The position numbers and the translations under genes are program-made. Shown one piece after another: positions 10,912-20,635 of a stretch of 64,000 nt of DNA. The DNA lies in contig WNYE01000004.1 in the NCBI GenBank assembly GCA_021396245.1, forward strand, positions 248,001-312,000, in the 5' to 3' direction. The notes under the pieces were generated by a model that did not search any database, was not told the origin of the DNA, and worked only from the letters and a program-made list of their open reading frames with translations. Every line of letters begins with the position of its first letter. Position 1 is the stretch's first letter. Source of the stretch: Sporothrix humicola. Its lineage: Eukaryota > Ascomycota > Sordariomycetes > Ophiostomatales > Ophiostomataceae.

Positions 10912-13638
10912 CTACACCTGCCCAAACCCTGACTCGTCCTGGTTGTCGTCGTCGTCGTCATGCTCGGCCGCAGCCGACAATCGCCTCCTGTTTGCTTGTA
11001 GTGGTGCCGACTCCAGTCCGGCTTGGCCAGTACTGTTGCCGCCGCCAAGGCCGCCCAACAGACTGTCCCGGCGTGAGCGTCGTCGGGCAACCTTGAGGCT
11101 CGTCTCGTCGGCCAGGAGCTGGACCTCTTCGACATCGTCAGTCGCGCTAGTAGCCGAAGCTGCGAGGTCATCGTCTGGTGCAGCATCTGCATCGGGCGCC
11201 GCCGACGGATCGCCCGCCTCCACCAGGCCCTGCTTGAGCTGTTGCTGGAGGCCGGCCATGAAATCACGCGCCCGCACAAACCCGTTGACGCCTTCGTCGC
11301 TCTGCAGCATCGAGTACATGCGGCGGGACTCGTTGAGGCAGCGCTGGGCCTGGATGTATTTGGCCTGGGCGACCCATGCTTCGGCGGCCAGGACGCTCCA
11401 AAAGGCCGACTTGCGGCGCCATGTGCCGACGCCAGAGCCTGAGGAGGGAGGGATACGGCCAGAGCGGGTGGCACAGCAGACGGCCATGCGTTCGCGTAGG
11501 AGAGCGTCGCCGACGTCGCCTACTAGTCTTGCCTCCAAGAGTTTCATGCCCCAGCGGACGGCCTCGTCGACAAAGGCGCCGCCACGGAGCCTCTCCAACT
11601 CGAGGGCGAGGGCGACGACTCGCGTGGCACCGTAGGCGCTGCCGCAGCGGGTGTGGTAGGAATAAAACGCCTGCTCGAGCATGCTTGTGACGGAATCGAT
11701 CTTTGTGCGCGACGAGAGCGCTGGCGGCATGATGAGCAGCGACAGGGCACACATTTCGTTGGCGGCGGCGTGGTACTTCCAGGCCTTGTCGTTGGTGTAG
11801 TCGGTCCGCAGAATGTCGTAGGTGGACATGGCCAGTTTCCAGTCGCGCAGCATGAAAGCGTAGTCGGCGAGTTTGCGCAGGACAGCTTCGCTGGCCTCGG
11901 CGCCGTAGTAGCCGCGGACGGCGTCGTAGTTTGAGCCGTCGCGGCCGTTGCCAGCATTGCTGTTGTTGTTTGAAGAGCCGAAACCTGCCCACCGTTTCGA
12001 CAGGCTCATAAAGCGCCCGCTCAGGCCTTTGCGCTTGGACGCGACCTGGTCGTTCCACAGCGAGACGCTGCGCTCCATTGTAGGGAGCAGAGACTGGGTG
12101 ACCATTTCGCGGACAAACGTGCGAATGGCCGTGGCGTCGCTCTCGAAAATGTACTTTGTGGGGTCGGCGCTGGCATCCTCTTCCGCCTCCTCGGTGTCGT
12201 CGCCTTCAACGCCATCGTACGCCTCGCTACGGAGGATATCGGCATACTCTTCCACGGCCGTCATCCAGTCGCTGCGCGGTAGTAGCAGGCTGTCGTCGTC
12301 GGTCTCGGCGCTCTGCGTGCTCCTGAGCCTCAGCAGATGGCAGTGCAGGCCCAGGCTGCGCTTCATCTTCTCAAAGAGCGCCATGGACTGCACAATGTCG
12401 CCGTTCTCCTCGTCGTGGACGAGCACGTAGTATCTCAGAAAATCGCCGTCGACCCATGGCGGCAGGCGGCGGTCGCCCTGGCTGATGTCGCGGTACAGCT
12501 CTTGGAACGTCTGGATGGGGTTGGGGTTGCGCGAGCTAATGGCAATGACGCAGGCGACGGGGTGTGCAAACGTCTCGTGGCAGGCGACGGGCAGCCCGGA
12601 GAGCATGCGCCGGAGGTAAAGTGCATAATAAGGGGACGTGCCGTCGAGTTGTGCTGGTGGTGGTGGCGGTGGATGTGATGCAGAGTGTTGTCGTTGGTGG
12701 CCCGGCGTGGGCGGTTGTGGCAAGCCCGAAAAGGCGTCTTCGGCGTACGTCAAGTGCTTGTCGACAATGGCTTCCACAAGAGGGATGCGCGCAGACGTGG
12801 CATTGTTTCGTGCGTCGGCGCCGGCCGTGCTTGCCCGACTCCTGCCGCCGCCACTGCTGCTTGCATTGCTTGCGCCCCTCTGCCTCCGCGTTGGGGCCAG
12901 CTGTGGCGGCGGGCTGATCGGCGGCTGGATGATCCCCTGCGCCGACTCGGGCGCCTCCAGGTTGTCGCCAAACTTTGTGAATCTGACCGAGAAGTCGTCC
13001 CAGGGCCGTGGTGCGCCGTTGCTATCGCGCACCTGAACGCGCCCGGCCACCTTCTCGCCAAACGGCCGCAGAAGCTCCCACAGGCCGTTGGGGAAGCCCT
13101 TTTCGCGCGCCAGGTCGTCCGTGTCGCGCGACGAGTAGACGGCGACGTGGGGCACGTAAGCCTTGAGGATGAGACTGAGCGGGTCGTTTGGGTTTTCGGT
13201 CGATGGCAGGTCGAGGAGGGAACGGCTATAAGGTGCGCCGGCTGGCACGGAGGAAGACGAGGACGGCCGTGCCGTCACTGTGGTCGCCGACGATGTTGTC
13301 GCCACGCTGGCCGTCGACGTCATGAACAATGTGCGGCTTCCCGCTGGCGATCCTGCGCGAACACCCCCCACAGGCGACATACTTCGCGATCCCGGCGGCG
13401 TCAGGGTCGAGGCATAGAGCGAGGCGGCGGCCGAGTTGGGCGTGCCGCGGCGGACGGGCAGGCTGGCTTCGGACTGGGAGAGGGGCAGTGGTCGTGCGCG
13501 GATGGGCAGGTCGCTTCCGCCAGCACCGCCCAAAGGACTCGAGGTCTGGCGCATCTTGGGATTTCTTAGGGACGAGGCCGCGGGCGGCAGCGACTGTATC
13601 GACTCGGATGGTGGAGGGGCATTGTCGGAAGGCGGCAT
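10912..13638 (-). CDS. TRS85: TRAPPIII-specific subunit Trs85 (TRAPPC8-like)
   Basis: Trs85 directs the TRAPP complex to activate the Rab Ypt1 in autophagy and Golgi/endosome traffic. Intronless, 908 aa. After a Ser/Pro-rich disordered N-terminus (about 150 residues), the conserved block starts with 'LSLILKAYVPHVAVYSSRDTD' and 'FPNGLWELLRPFGE'. It continues with 'YYALYLRRMLSGLPVACHETFAHPVACVIAIS' and 'WVDGDFLRYYVLVHDEE', the most conserved Trs85 segment, where secretory proteins of this family show the 'FNHPVACL' core. TPR-like helices follow ('LADYAFMLRDWKLAMSTYDILRTDYTNDKAWKYHAAANEM'-type). The C-terminal 120 residues are poorly conserved, with an acidic D/N tail. Fungal orthologues are of similar or somewhat smaller length. 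Confidence 0.9.
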   Translation of the reverse strand: MPPSDNAPPPSESIQSLPPAASSLRNPKMRQTSSPLGGAGGSDLPIRARPLPLSQSEASLPVRRGTPNSAAASLYASTLTPPGSRSMSPVGGVRAGSPAGSRTLFMTSTASVATTSSATTVTARPSSSSSVPAGAPYSRSLLDLPSTENPNDPLSLILKAYVPHVAVYSSRDTDDLAREKGFPNGLWELLRPFGEKVAGRVQVRDSNGAPRPWDDFSVRFTKFGDNLEAPESAQGIIQPPISPPPQLAPTRRQRGASNASSSGGGRSRASTAGADARNNATSARIPLVEAIVDKHLTYAEDAFSGLPQPPTPGHQRQHSASHPPPPPPAQLDGTSPYYALYLRRMLSGLPVACHETFAHPVACVIAISSRNPNPIQTFQELYRDISQGDRRLPPWVDGDFLRYYVLVHDEENGDIVQSMALFEKMKRSLGLHCHLLRLRSTQSAETDDDSLLLPRSDWMTAVEEYADILRSEAYDGVEGDDTEEAEEDASADPTKYIFESDATAIRTFVREMVTQSLLPTMERSVSLWNDQVASKRKGLSGRFMSLSKRWAGFGSSNNNSNAGNGRDGSNYDAVRGYYGAEASEAVLRKLADYAFMLRDWKLAMSTYDILRTDYTNDKAWKYHAAANEMCALSLLIMPPALSSRTKIDSVTSMLEQAFYSYHTRCGSAYGATRVVALALELERLRGGAFVDEAVRWGMKLLEARLVGDVGDALLRERMAVCCATRSGRIPPSSGSGVGTWRRKSAFWSVLAAEAWVAQAKYIQAQRCLNESRRMYSMLQSDEGVNGFVRARDFMAGLQQQLKQGLVEAGDPSAAPDADAAPDDDLAASATSATDDVEEVQLLADETSLKVARRRSRRDSLLGGLGGGNSTGQAGLESAPLQANRRRLSAAAEHDDDDDNQDESGFGQV

Positions 13639-14454
13639 GAGGAGGTGAGGGAGGATTGCGTGAGTGATGTCGAGGTCAGGGGCCGCGGATATCTATCTCG
13701 TGGGAGCTGTCGTGGGGTTGGAAAATTGAGTCTAGTGAGTAGATTCGGTTGGGCAGTCTTTGGGGTTGCCGTGGCACAGCTGGGAGGTTGAGGATACACG
13801 GTCGGTAGATAGAATATCGAATTAATTATATGCGTGTGATGGCTAAAGGTATGTACAAGAACAGATCGGCTGGCGCATTCAAAGGGCTAAAGGGTGACGT
13901 GAGAGGAGGTGGTTGAGCTGGTTGTCCCTTTTTGGTCGTCCGGGGTTGTGATGAATCTCGAGATTCCGGCGGGTCCCTGCTGCTCAGTTGCTCTCCTGGA
14001 GCCTTATCGGTATCGTCACGTGGAGCTGTGGGGGTGGCCAACATTCACTGTGTAAGCTGCATGGGGGTTGCGTTACAGCGCTCTTAGCGGGTGGCGACTC
14101 GAATTTAGTGCTAGAGCTTAACATGAGCTTATTGAGTTTAAGGGTGTTCGAATTCATCATCACTTCTTCTTGTTTACTTTCGTAATACGATGTACTTGAA
14201 GAAGTCACTTATTTGCTATTTATTTTATCTTATGTCTGTTTTTATTTGATTTCAATGTAATTTTCTACATAATTGGATTATCACTGTCGTGCTATACTGC
14301 CATAAGTCATACTGGATCATGAACTGTCGTTACTGCTATTAGAGTTCTGTTTTCCTTGGGGTTCACCCCTTTTCCCATTCCCCCTTTTCTTCCGTCTTCC
14401 ATCTTCCATCTTCCATCTTCCATCTTCCATCTTTCACCTCACCCCTCATTTCGG
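13639..14454. other. Intergenic between TRS85 start and the Arg/Ser-rich gene end
   Basis: No gene supported. The first 200 bp upstream of TRS85 are probably its leader. Bases 14140-14340 are AT-rich. A heptanucleotide array sits at 14394-14435. Confidence 0.4.
14394..14435. repeat. Heptanucleotide minisatellite, unit ATCTTCC
   Basis: One degenerate copy (gtcttcc), four perfect copies of atcttcc (14401-14428) and a final degenerate atctttc, just 20 bp downstream of the stop codon of the neighbouring minus-strand gene, so probably within its 3' UTR. Confidence 0.85.
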
Positions 14455-15594
14455 TCACCTCCTCTTCCGCATCGCCCGCTGCATGATGGGCTCCGCCACA
14501 ATGCTGCTGATGGCATACTCGGCGGCCTGCCGCATGGCCGTGTGCCGGATGCCGTTCATGCTCTCCGGGTGGCGGTGACCCATGTAAGTGTCGACCAAAG
14601 CAGCCCCCAGAGCGGCCGTGGCCACTCGCGTCCCTTTGTTGCCGAGCCAGCTGCCCGGCGTGCCGTGGTTGGTGAGCGCGGCCATTGTGCCGGCCCGCAG
14701 AGCGTTGCGCGCAGCCGACTCCCACTTTGAGGAGGACGAGTTTGTCGACGAGGACGAGCCGTCTGAGCGGTTGGAGTGGGTCGAGACGGCCGACGACGAC
14801 GACGGGCCGCGATTGAGGGGCGGGCGGCGGCGGGGGCTGTCATTGTGGCCGGGGACAGAGCGGGAGCGAAGCGCACGGTCCCTCCTGAAGGGGTCGTCAC
14901 GGCCGTGTCTGTCGTCTTCTCTGTATCTGTCTCTATCTCGGCTCAGATCGCGGCGTCGGCCGTCGTGCTTGGCAACGATACCAGCATGTGAGGCACGGTC
15001 TGAGAATGGCGAGCCAGACCGACGGCGAGAGGGGGACGGTGATCTCGATGGGGAAGGCGAGTGGCGGCGGTGTCGATGATCGGGTCTGTGGCGCGGCCTC
15101 CGTTCTTCGTACCTCTCCTCAATCACGCTCTCGGCAAACGGGTCGACGTCGATGATGCCGAATTTCTGCAGCAGAGACGAGACATTCTGGAGGCTGCTGG
15201 ATCGTTTGCGCGGGGGGTTGTGCACTGTCCTTTTCTCGGAAATGATACGCGGTTCTCGCCGGTCCCGTCCTCGTTCTCGGCCGCGTTCGGTTGAAGAATG
15301 GTGTCGACTATGTTGACTATGTCGACGATCGTCTTCATCGTCCGTCGCAAAGTCGTCCCTCCTCACATACTCTGCCGGGCGGTATCGACGGGACGGGCTG
15401 GTGTCTCTATCATGACCGTGATCGTGGCTGTAGCGGCGTGACCTTCTATCGGGCGATGGATGGCGGGTACTGGAACTGTGTGTGCTCTGGGTGCTGTAGT
15501 TGCTGTCCCGGTCGGTGTTCAAAGTATATCGGTGGTGATGTCGGCCGTAGTCGGCCTCGGGACCGGGATCCCTCGGAGACCAAGTAGCAGTCAT
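14455..15594 (-). CDS. Uncharacterised Arg/Ser/His-rich protein with Gly/Ala-rich C-terminal segment
   Basis: I do not recognise a named family. Intronless, 379 aa. Residues 1-290 are dominated by R, S, D, H with many RS/SR and RD pairs, resembling SR-type disordered regions. An isolated more ordered stretch is 'SSLQNVSSLLQKFGIIDVDPFAESV'. The last 85 residues change character: an Ala/Gly-rich segment 'ALRAGTMAALTNHGTPGSWLG' and 'GTRVATAALGAALVDTYMG', with small-residue spacing like a glycine zipper, then a positively charged end (MQRAMRKRR). That pattern suggests helical packing or membrane association rather than RNA binding alone. Codon use is that of the neighbouring genes, so I regard it as real. 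Confidence 0.7.
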   Translation of the reverse strand: MTATWSPRDPGPEADYGRHHHRYTLNTDRDSNYSTQSTHSSSTRHPSPDRRSRRYSHDHGHDRDTSPSRRYRPAEYVRRDDFATDDEDDRRHSQHSRHHSSTERGRERGRDRREPRIISEKRTVHNPPRKRSSSLQNVSSLLQKFGIIDVDPFAESVIEERYEERRPRHRPDHRHRRHSPSPSRSPSPSRRRSGSPFSDRASHAGIVAKHDGRRRDLSRDRDRYREDDRHGRDDPFRRDRALRSRSVPGHNDSPRRRPPLNRGPSSSSAVSTHSNRSDGSSSSTNSSSSKWESAARNALRAGTMAALTNHGTPGSWLGNKGTRVATAALGAALVDTYMGHRHPESMNGIRHTAMRQAAEYAISSIVAEPIMQRAMRKRR

Positions 15595-18160
15595 TGTGAG
15601 TGTGGCTAGTGTGATGATGGTATGATGATGATTGACGAGATTACAACTTATATAAAATATGTGCAGGTATGGCGGTTGTCTCAGAAAATTTGGTCATGGA
15701 TGTCCTGGGAAAAGAAAGAGGGGACGATGCTCCCTGGGAGCAGCAAGGACAAGGATGCACTTATATGTTCGTGGGCGTTCCCTCTTTTGTGCCATATTTT
15801 GCCTCACTCATTCCTGCCCTTGTCCTGTTCTTGTCCTCCATGAACTTGTCATTCCTGTTGTACTCCATCCTTTTTTGTCTCCTCATATCGGCATTGGCGT
15901 GCACAGCCAGTCTTTTGCCGTTCTCAACTCAACCAAACTCAAAGTTCTCAACCAAGAGTAGCAGAGCAGACTCAACCACTTGCAAGCGCAATGACTACAC
16001 CAACGACGTGGGCCAAAGGTCAGGAAAGTCTCTAAAGTCTCCAGATTCACGTCGCACACATGCTGCGGGCATGCCGTGCTCTTGTTTCTCGCACCTTTGT
16101 CTTCTTTCTCTTCTTTTCTATTTTTTTCTCCTTCTCTCCTGCCCTCTCTGCTTCCATTTGTCCGACATTATCCCACGGGACACTCTTGTCTCGTCTCCTC
16201 TTTTATCGCTCACTTTTGTTTCTTCTTCTCTTGTTCTTATTCGACCACTCCAAAGTCAGTGACGCAGACCCTGCCTATTGTGGTCGTCCGACATTGGATG
16301 CTCACTTATTCGTACTTTTTTCTGCAAATTTTGTCTTTCCAGTCGTTTGTGAAAACTGACTGCAGTGATTGCTCAGTATTCGATTTTATTACAATTATTT
16401 TATTCTCCCTGGTTGCTTTGATTTGAATTATTTTCAATGTTGTCTGCCCCAATGTCGTCCCGTTTAGGAGCTGCAGTGTTAGTAACCAGCCCCAGACACA
16501 GGCCGCCTGCAGACTGCGGACTGCATGCATCAGGCAGACGTCATTCAGCGTCGTCCAAATTGGCCTCTGCATCCACACAATTTGTTTCCTTCTTCCTCTA
16601 CTTTTTTTGTTGTTGTCCGATGTCGTTTAATATTTTGTGACCTTTGGCCATCTAGACTCTAGGCTTCTCTCCTATTTTGTAGCCATCTCGCCATCTTCAT
16701 CACTCGACTGGTCACTTAATTTACAGGTAATATGTCATTTTGTAGCACACCATCGTCAGATCTGCCGATGGAGCACGAAGGAGTGGGATGCCAGCGAGGA
16801 AAGTGAAGGTTGCGAGATCGATGTGGGAGGATTAGGAGAACAGAAAGGAAACTGCCGCCTCTCCCTCCCTCCCTCTTTGCCCCCCTTTTCCTCTCATCCC
16901 ACTCTTCTTCTTCTATCCTCGGTACGACGTCACTTTCTAGTTGAGCGAGGCAATGTATTTGATCATTGTGTTACACAGGAACGTGTCCTCGTTGGGGGTC
17001 GACTGCCTTCTACATCTAGGCGCCTAACAGGACGAGCAGACTTGCTTGAAAAAATGGTTGAGAATGGTTTCGCTTGGGCTCGCCCCGGCACAGGCTTCTT
17101 TGAATTCTGGAAAAGGACATTTCGTGTTGAGACCTTTTCCTTCACCTTGACAACCGACATCGGCTAATAATGTACTATCGTCTGCCTTTTGTCTGCTGTG
17201 CTCTACCTTGCGTGCTACTTTGCGCGTGTTCTGTGTACTCTCGTAGGACAGTTAACATCCAATCCCTGTAGTGCCCTCTCGTCTTTTTCGTCTTTTTGTC
17301 TCAATCGAAGATGCAGGGTAGCATCCATCCTGAGGTGACAAAGTCTAGAATTTCGAACCGAGCAAAATCAAATGTCTCAAGAAGGACCTATGGCAGTCTT
17401 TTTAGAGAGACCTACTCGTCGTCTTCTCTTGCCTCTCGTCTAGGACTTCCTTCTCGTCGTCAACCGAGCAAAGAGAAATGGAGAATCACCCATCATGAAA
17501 GACTGATCGAATTCGCCGGCCGCAGATCGTGTCTTGCTTTTTGACGTCACACAGACAGCAGTCAAAAGCACCACAGTCAAAAGACAACAGACAGGAGGCA
17601 GTAGGAAACAATCCTGCGTGATAAAAGACTGATACAAGCAAAGCTGCGTCACACCAACTGAGGAGTAACCATACTACTCCATACACTCGCTGTCTTTTTG
17701 CCTGCTGTCTCTCCTTGTTTTGCCTCCGTCGTCACCTTGTACTCCGCCACGGTCAGTTATTTTGTGCTCTTGGTCATTTATCACTTTCTCTTCTCGCAGT
17801 GTCTGTCCTCTGTTCTCCCATGTTCCAGATCCTTCGACCACATCGGCCGTACGTCAGAATTAGTGAAAGACTAGGTGAATAAAGTCAAGGTCAAGGTCAA
17901 GGTAAAATTAACGGTCAAGACTGGCAGGGTCAGCCGACCATACCAAAAGCATATGGAACAGCAACAACGTGGCAAGCAGTTCCAATACGTTCTTCTCCTC
18001 AAGATGTGTCTCATTTGATTTTATTAATTGCAAACGTGATGATTCAATTACCGTACATGCATAATCAGAAACTATAGTCGACCCTCCCTGTCTGCTCCGC
18101 CCCATCTTCGACATCACTTCATCGTCACCACCGCCGTCTCCCTTCAATCTCCCCTCACAT
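15595..18160. other. 2.6-kb gene-free stretch, pyrimidine-rich
   Basis: Many short frames exist but all are rich in F, L and S because of CT-rich DNA (e.g. 16080-16250), without a good start context or recognisable domain. (GTCAAG)3 occurs at 17884-17901. It may hold a long leader or non-coding transcript, but nothing shows this directly. Confidence 0.4.
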
Positions 18161-19132
18161 CTATGCCTCCCTCCGCTCCTTGCCACTGATAATGTACACG
18201 GCCGCCCGCAGATCAATCAGCGGGTCCGCCGACGCCTCAACACCGTCCACGCGCGGCACAGGGTCAAAGATCAGGTACTTTTGCTCGGCGGCCTCGTCGC
18301 CATCATACAGCCGGTCCAGCGTCACGCGGCCCAAGGTGACAAGCTCCCGCGCGTCGGGGCCCTCCTCGGGCCAGTGCACTGTGTTGTCGTCTGTTACGTC
18401 GCCGTCGCGGGCCACTTGGACCACGACGTCGTACTCGATCTTGCCGCCCGAGCCAGCAGCCAGTTGTGCCTTGACGCCATCGTACAAGAAGTCGGCCGAC
18501 AGGGTCCTGGCTGCTTCGGCGTCCAAGGTCTTGTGCCCCGCCACCGGCACGATGCGGTACCGCACATATGTCTCTTTGCCTTGAGGGCTGATAAACTTGA
18601 AGGCATTGACCGCATAGAATGCTTCATTGGCAAACGACGCGGGCGTGGCTTTGGGCGCCGCCAGGAAAGCCTGGGCGGCCGGGTGCGACGCAATATGCTG
18701 GTTCAATGGCTCGGGGTCGCTGCCAGCACCTCTGACCGCCTGGAAAAAGGCCAGTGCCTCTTCTGGTGTGGCCGCCGGGAAAAAAGGCACGCTGTGGGCA
18801 ATGATATCGGTGTGTTTGCGCCGCGGCGTTTCGGCCAGCACAAACCGCAGGGCAAATGCACGGGGGTTGCCGCTGGGGTCCGAGTCGGGGAGTGTCGGGT
18901 GACCAGTCGACGACGAGAAGCGAACGACAACAGGTGTTCCGGCGGCGTTTGTAAAGTGAGGAGCGCGCGACAGGGCGGCGGCTTCGGGCGTCGGCACAAA
19001 TGTGCCCCGAGCAAGCAACCCTTTGGCGTGGGCTGGACGGATGCCTGGTTTGGGACCGCCAGCGAGGTCCTTGAAGACTCCTAGAATCTCCTTGGCCGTC
19101 TCGTTGGTCTGCGGGTTGTCCGAGAGAGGCAT
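18161..19132 (-). CDS. Small catalase-like heme peroxidase (catalase-related, single-domain)
   Basis: Predicted heme enzyme using H2O2, related to catalases but only 323 aa, against about 500 or 700 aa for classical fungal catalases. The catalase core is visible: 'RPAHAKGLLARGTF' with the distal histidine (H-A-K-G), 'PVVVRFSSSTGHPTLPDSDPSGNPRAFALRF' with the conserved Asn and SDP-x-G-NPRAFA, and 'IIAHSVPFF'. 'FKFISPQGKETYVRYRIVP' and a C-terminal 'YLIFDPVPRVDGVEASADPLIDLRAAVY' complete the barrel. It lacks the N-terminal arm, wrapping domain and C-terminal helices. Family members ('catalase-related peroxidase', srpA-like) occur widely in bacteria and in fungi; several show peroxidase rather than strong catalase activity. 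No signal peptide is seen, so it is probably cytosolic. Intronless. Confidence 0.88.
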   Translation of the reverse strand: MPLSDNPQTNETAKEILGVFKDLAGGPKPGIRPAHAKGLLARGTFVPTPEAAALSRAPHFTNAAGTPVVVRFSSSTGHPTLPDSDPSGNPRAFALRFVLAETPRRKHTDIIAHSVPFFPAATPEEALAFFQAVRGAGSDPEPLNQHIASHPAAQAFLAAPKATPASFANEAFYAVNAFKFISPQGKETYVRYRIVPVAGHKTLDAEAARTLSADFLYDGVKAQLAAGSGGKIEYDVVVQVARDGDVTDDNTVHWPEEGPDARELVTLGRVTLDRLYDGDEAAEQKYLIFDPVPRVDGVEASADPLIDLRAAVYIISGKERREA

Positions 19133-20635
19133 GTCGGCGTGTAAGAGAAGCAGTCAATATGGAGAGTGGAGAGTGGAGAGTGGTGAGTGGTGAGTGGTGA
19201 GTGATGAGTGGGTCGGGCAAGGAAATGCGTGTAAGTGAGGCTCAGGACTGCAACATTTACAAAATACAAAATATCTCGACCTCAACCACGGCGGATGACC
19301 ACGCCTCTTATACATCACCGGGTTGGCCATCTCTGCCCGAGATCTCGCCATCTGCCCCTCGCCAAACGTAAAGGATGGCACGTCACCAGTGAGCTTTGCG
19401 CGTAAAACAAGGGTACCTGACTGGCCAACACGGAAAATAATCAATGGTGTGGCCGCGGCTGACAAACTACAAGCGCCTCGAACTACGATTGCAAGTGCCA
19501 GAAACTCAAATACTGCGACAGACCTGGGCCGCCTTGCCGTTGCATACGGAGGAACAGCTGCACGGGCTGTGTGGGCTGCATGAGACATTGTTGGTTATCG
19601 CAAATCACTGGACAGCCATTGGACATTTGGAGCTTTACCTGCAGGACGGGCAGCACACCATCACGAAAGAAAAGAAAGAAAAAAAGAAAGGGACTACACT
19701 ACTGAAGCTTCTTTTGAGGGGCTCTCAAATTATACGGATGGGTGGTAGTGGTGCTGAGTGAGGGGAAGAAACGGCCAGGGATGTCGGACTTTGTGTTGGA
19801 AAAGAGACGACATAAAGGAGTGTGAAGAAAATAGGCGGATCTAGGCCAGACTTTGAAAAGTGTTTGCCAAATGCTTGTTTTTTTTTGTTGTTTTTTACAT
19901 CTCTTCTTTTTGTGCCATTCTTTCGTCTGCCATCAATGTTTGCCCAGAATTGGACAGATCTGCAGCCATCGGGACCAGCTCGGTGGCATTTGGAGCTGGT
20001 TTGCATTTGGACCAAAGAACTGCAAATGCAATGGACAGGAATTGTCAGCAATTTGTTTTAGTGCAAACCAGGCTGCATCGTGCATATGCCATCTTCGTAT
20101 ATGGAGGTGGCCAAGCTAACCCTTTACAACAGTACTTGGCTTGTGAAAGAAAGTAAAAATGCAGTCAAAGGAAATTAAATTTAAGAAACTATAGGTAAAG
20201 GGGAGCAAGAGAAAGAAGGGAGGAGAGAAGAAGGGTAAAAGGTGAAAGAGTAAAAAGGACAGCAAGAAAGAAGAGGAGACTGCTCATCCAACCGATATGA
20301 AAGACCAGAATCCAGGAACAAGAGAAAATAGACGAACAGACAAATAGACAAGTACAATTTAAAGAAATATAAAGGGACTTTTTAAACAGGCCGTCATATA
20401 TCCCTTCTCTTTTGTCTCAACTCATCTTGACTTTCCTCTGTCTTTTCTTCTTCTTTCTCACCCCCACTCTGTTTTGTAAAATGTTGCTTTTTTCCTTCTC
20501 TTCCCCGATGTTTGTGATACCAATTTTATATACGCTATGCTATGATGCCAGAAAGTTTGAAGATGCACAACACCGACACCTACACCGCTGTTTTGTCATT
20601 ATACCAACATCCACATGCAGAAAATGTCCGCCAGC
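19133..20635. other. Intergenic between catalase-like gene and deacetylase
   Basis: Apart from the heptamer array, the 1.5 kb holds no frame with coding character. Bases 20195-20290 are almost pure purine. The last 250 bp are probably the deacetylase 3' UTR. Confidence 0.4.
19161..19209. repeat. Heptanucleotide array, units GGAGAGT and GGTGAGT
   Basis: Seven consecutive 7-bp units: three ggagagt, three ggtgagt, one gatgagt, starting 29 bp upstream of the catalase-like start codon and therefore probably in its 5' UTR. The two-block order shows stepwise expansion of two variants. Confidence 0.85.

Noticed and set aside
15669..16262. 197-codon plus-strand ORF
   Set aside because: Composed of F, L, S, C from CT-rich DNA; no start context, no domain, and overlapping frames of similar length.
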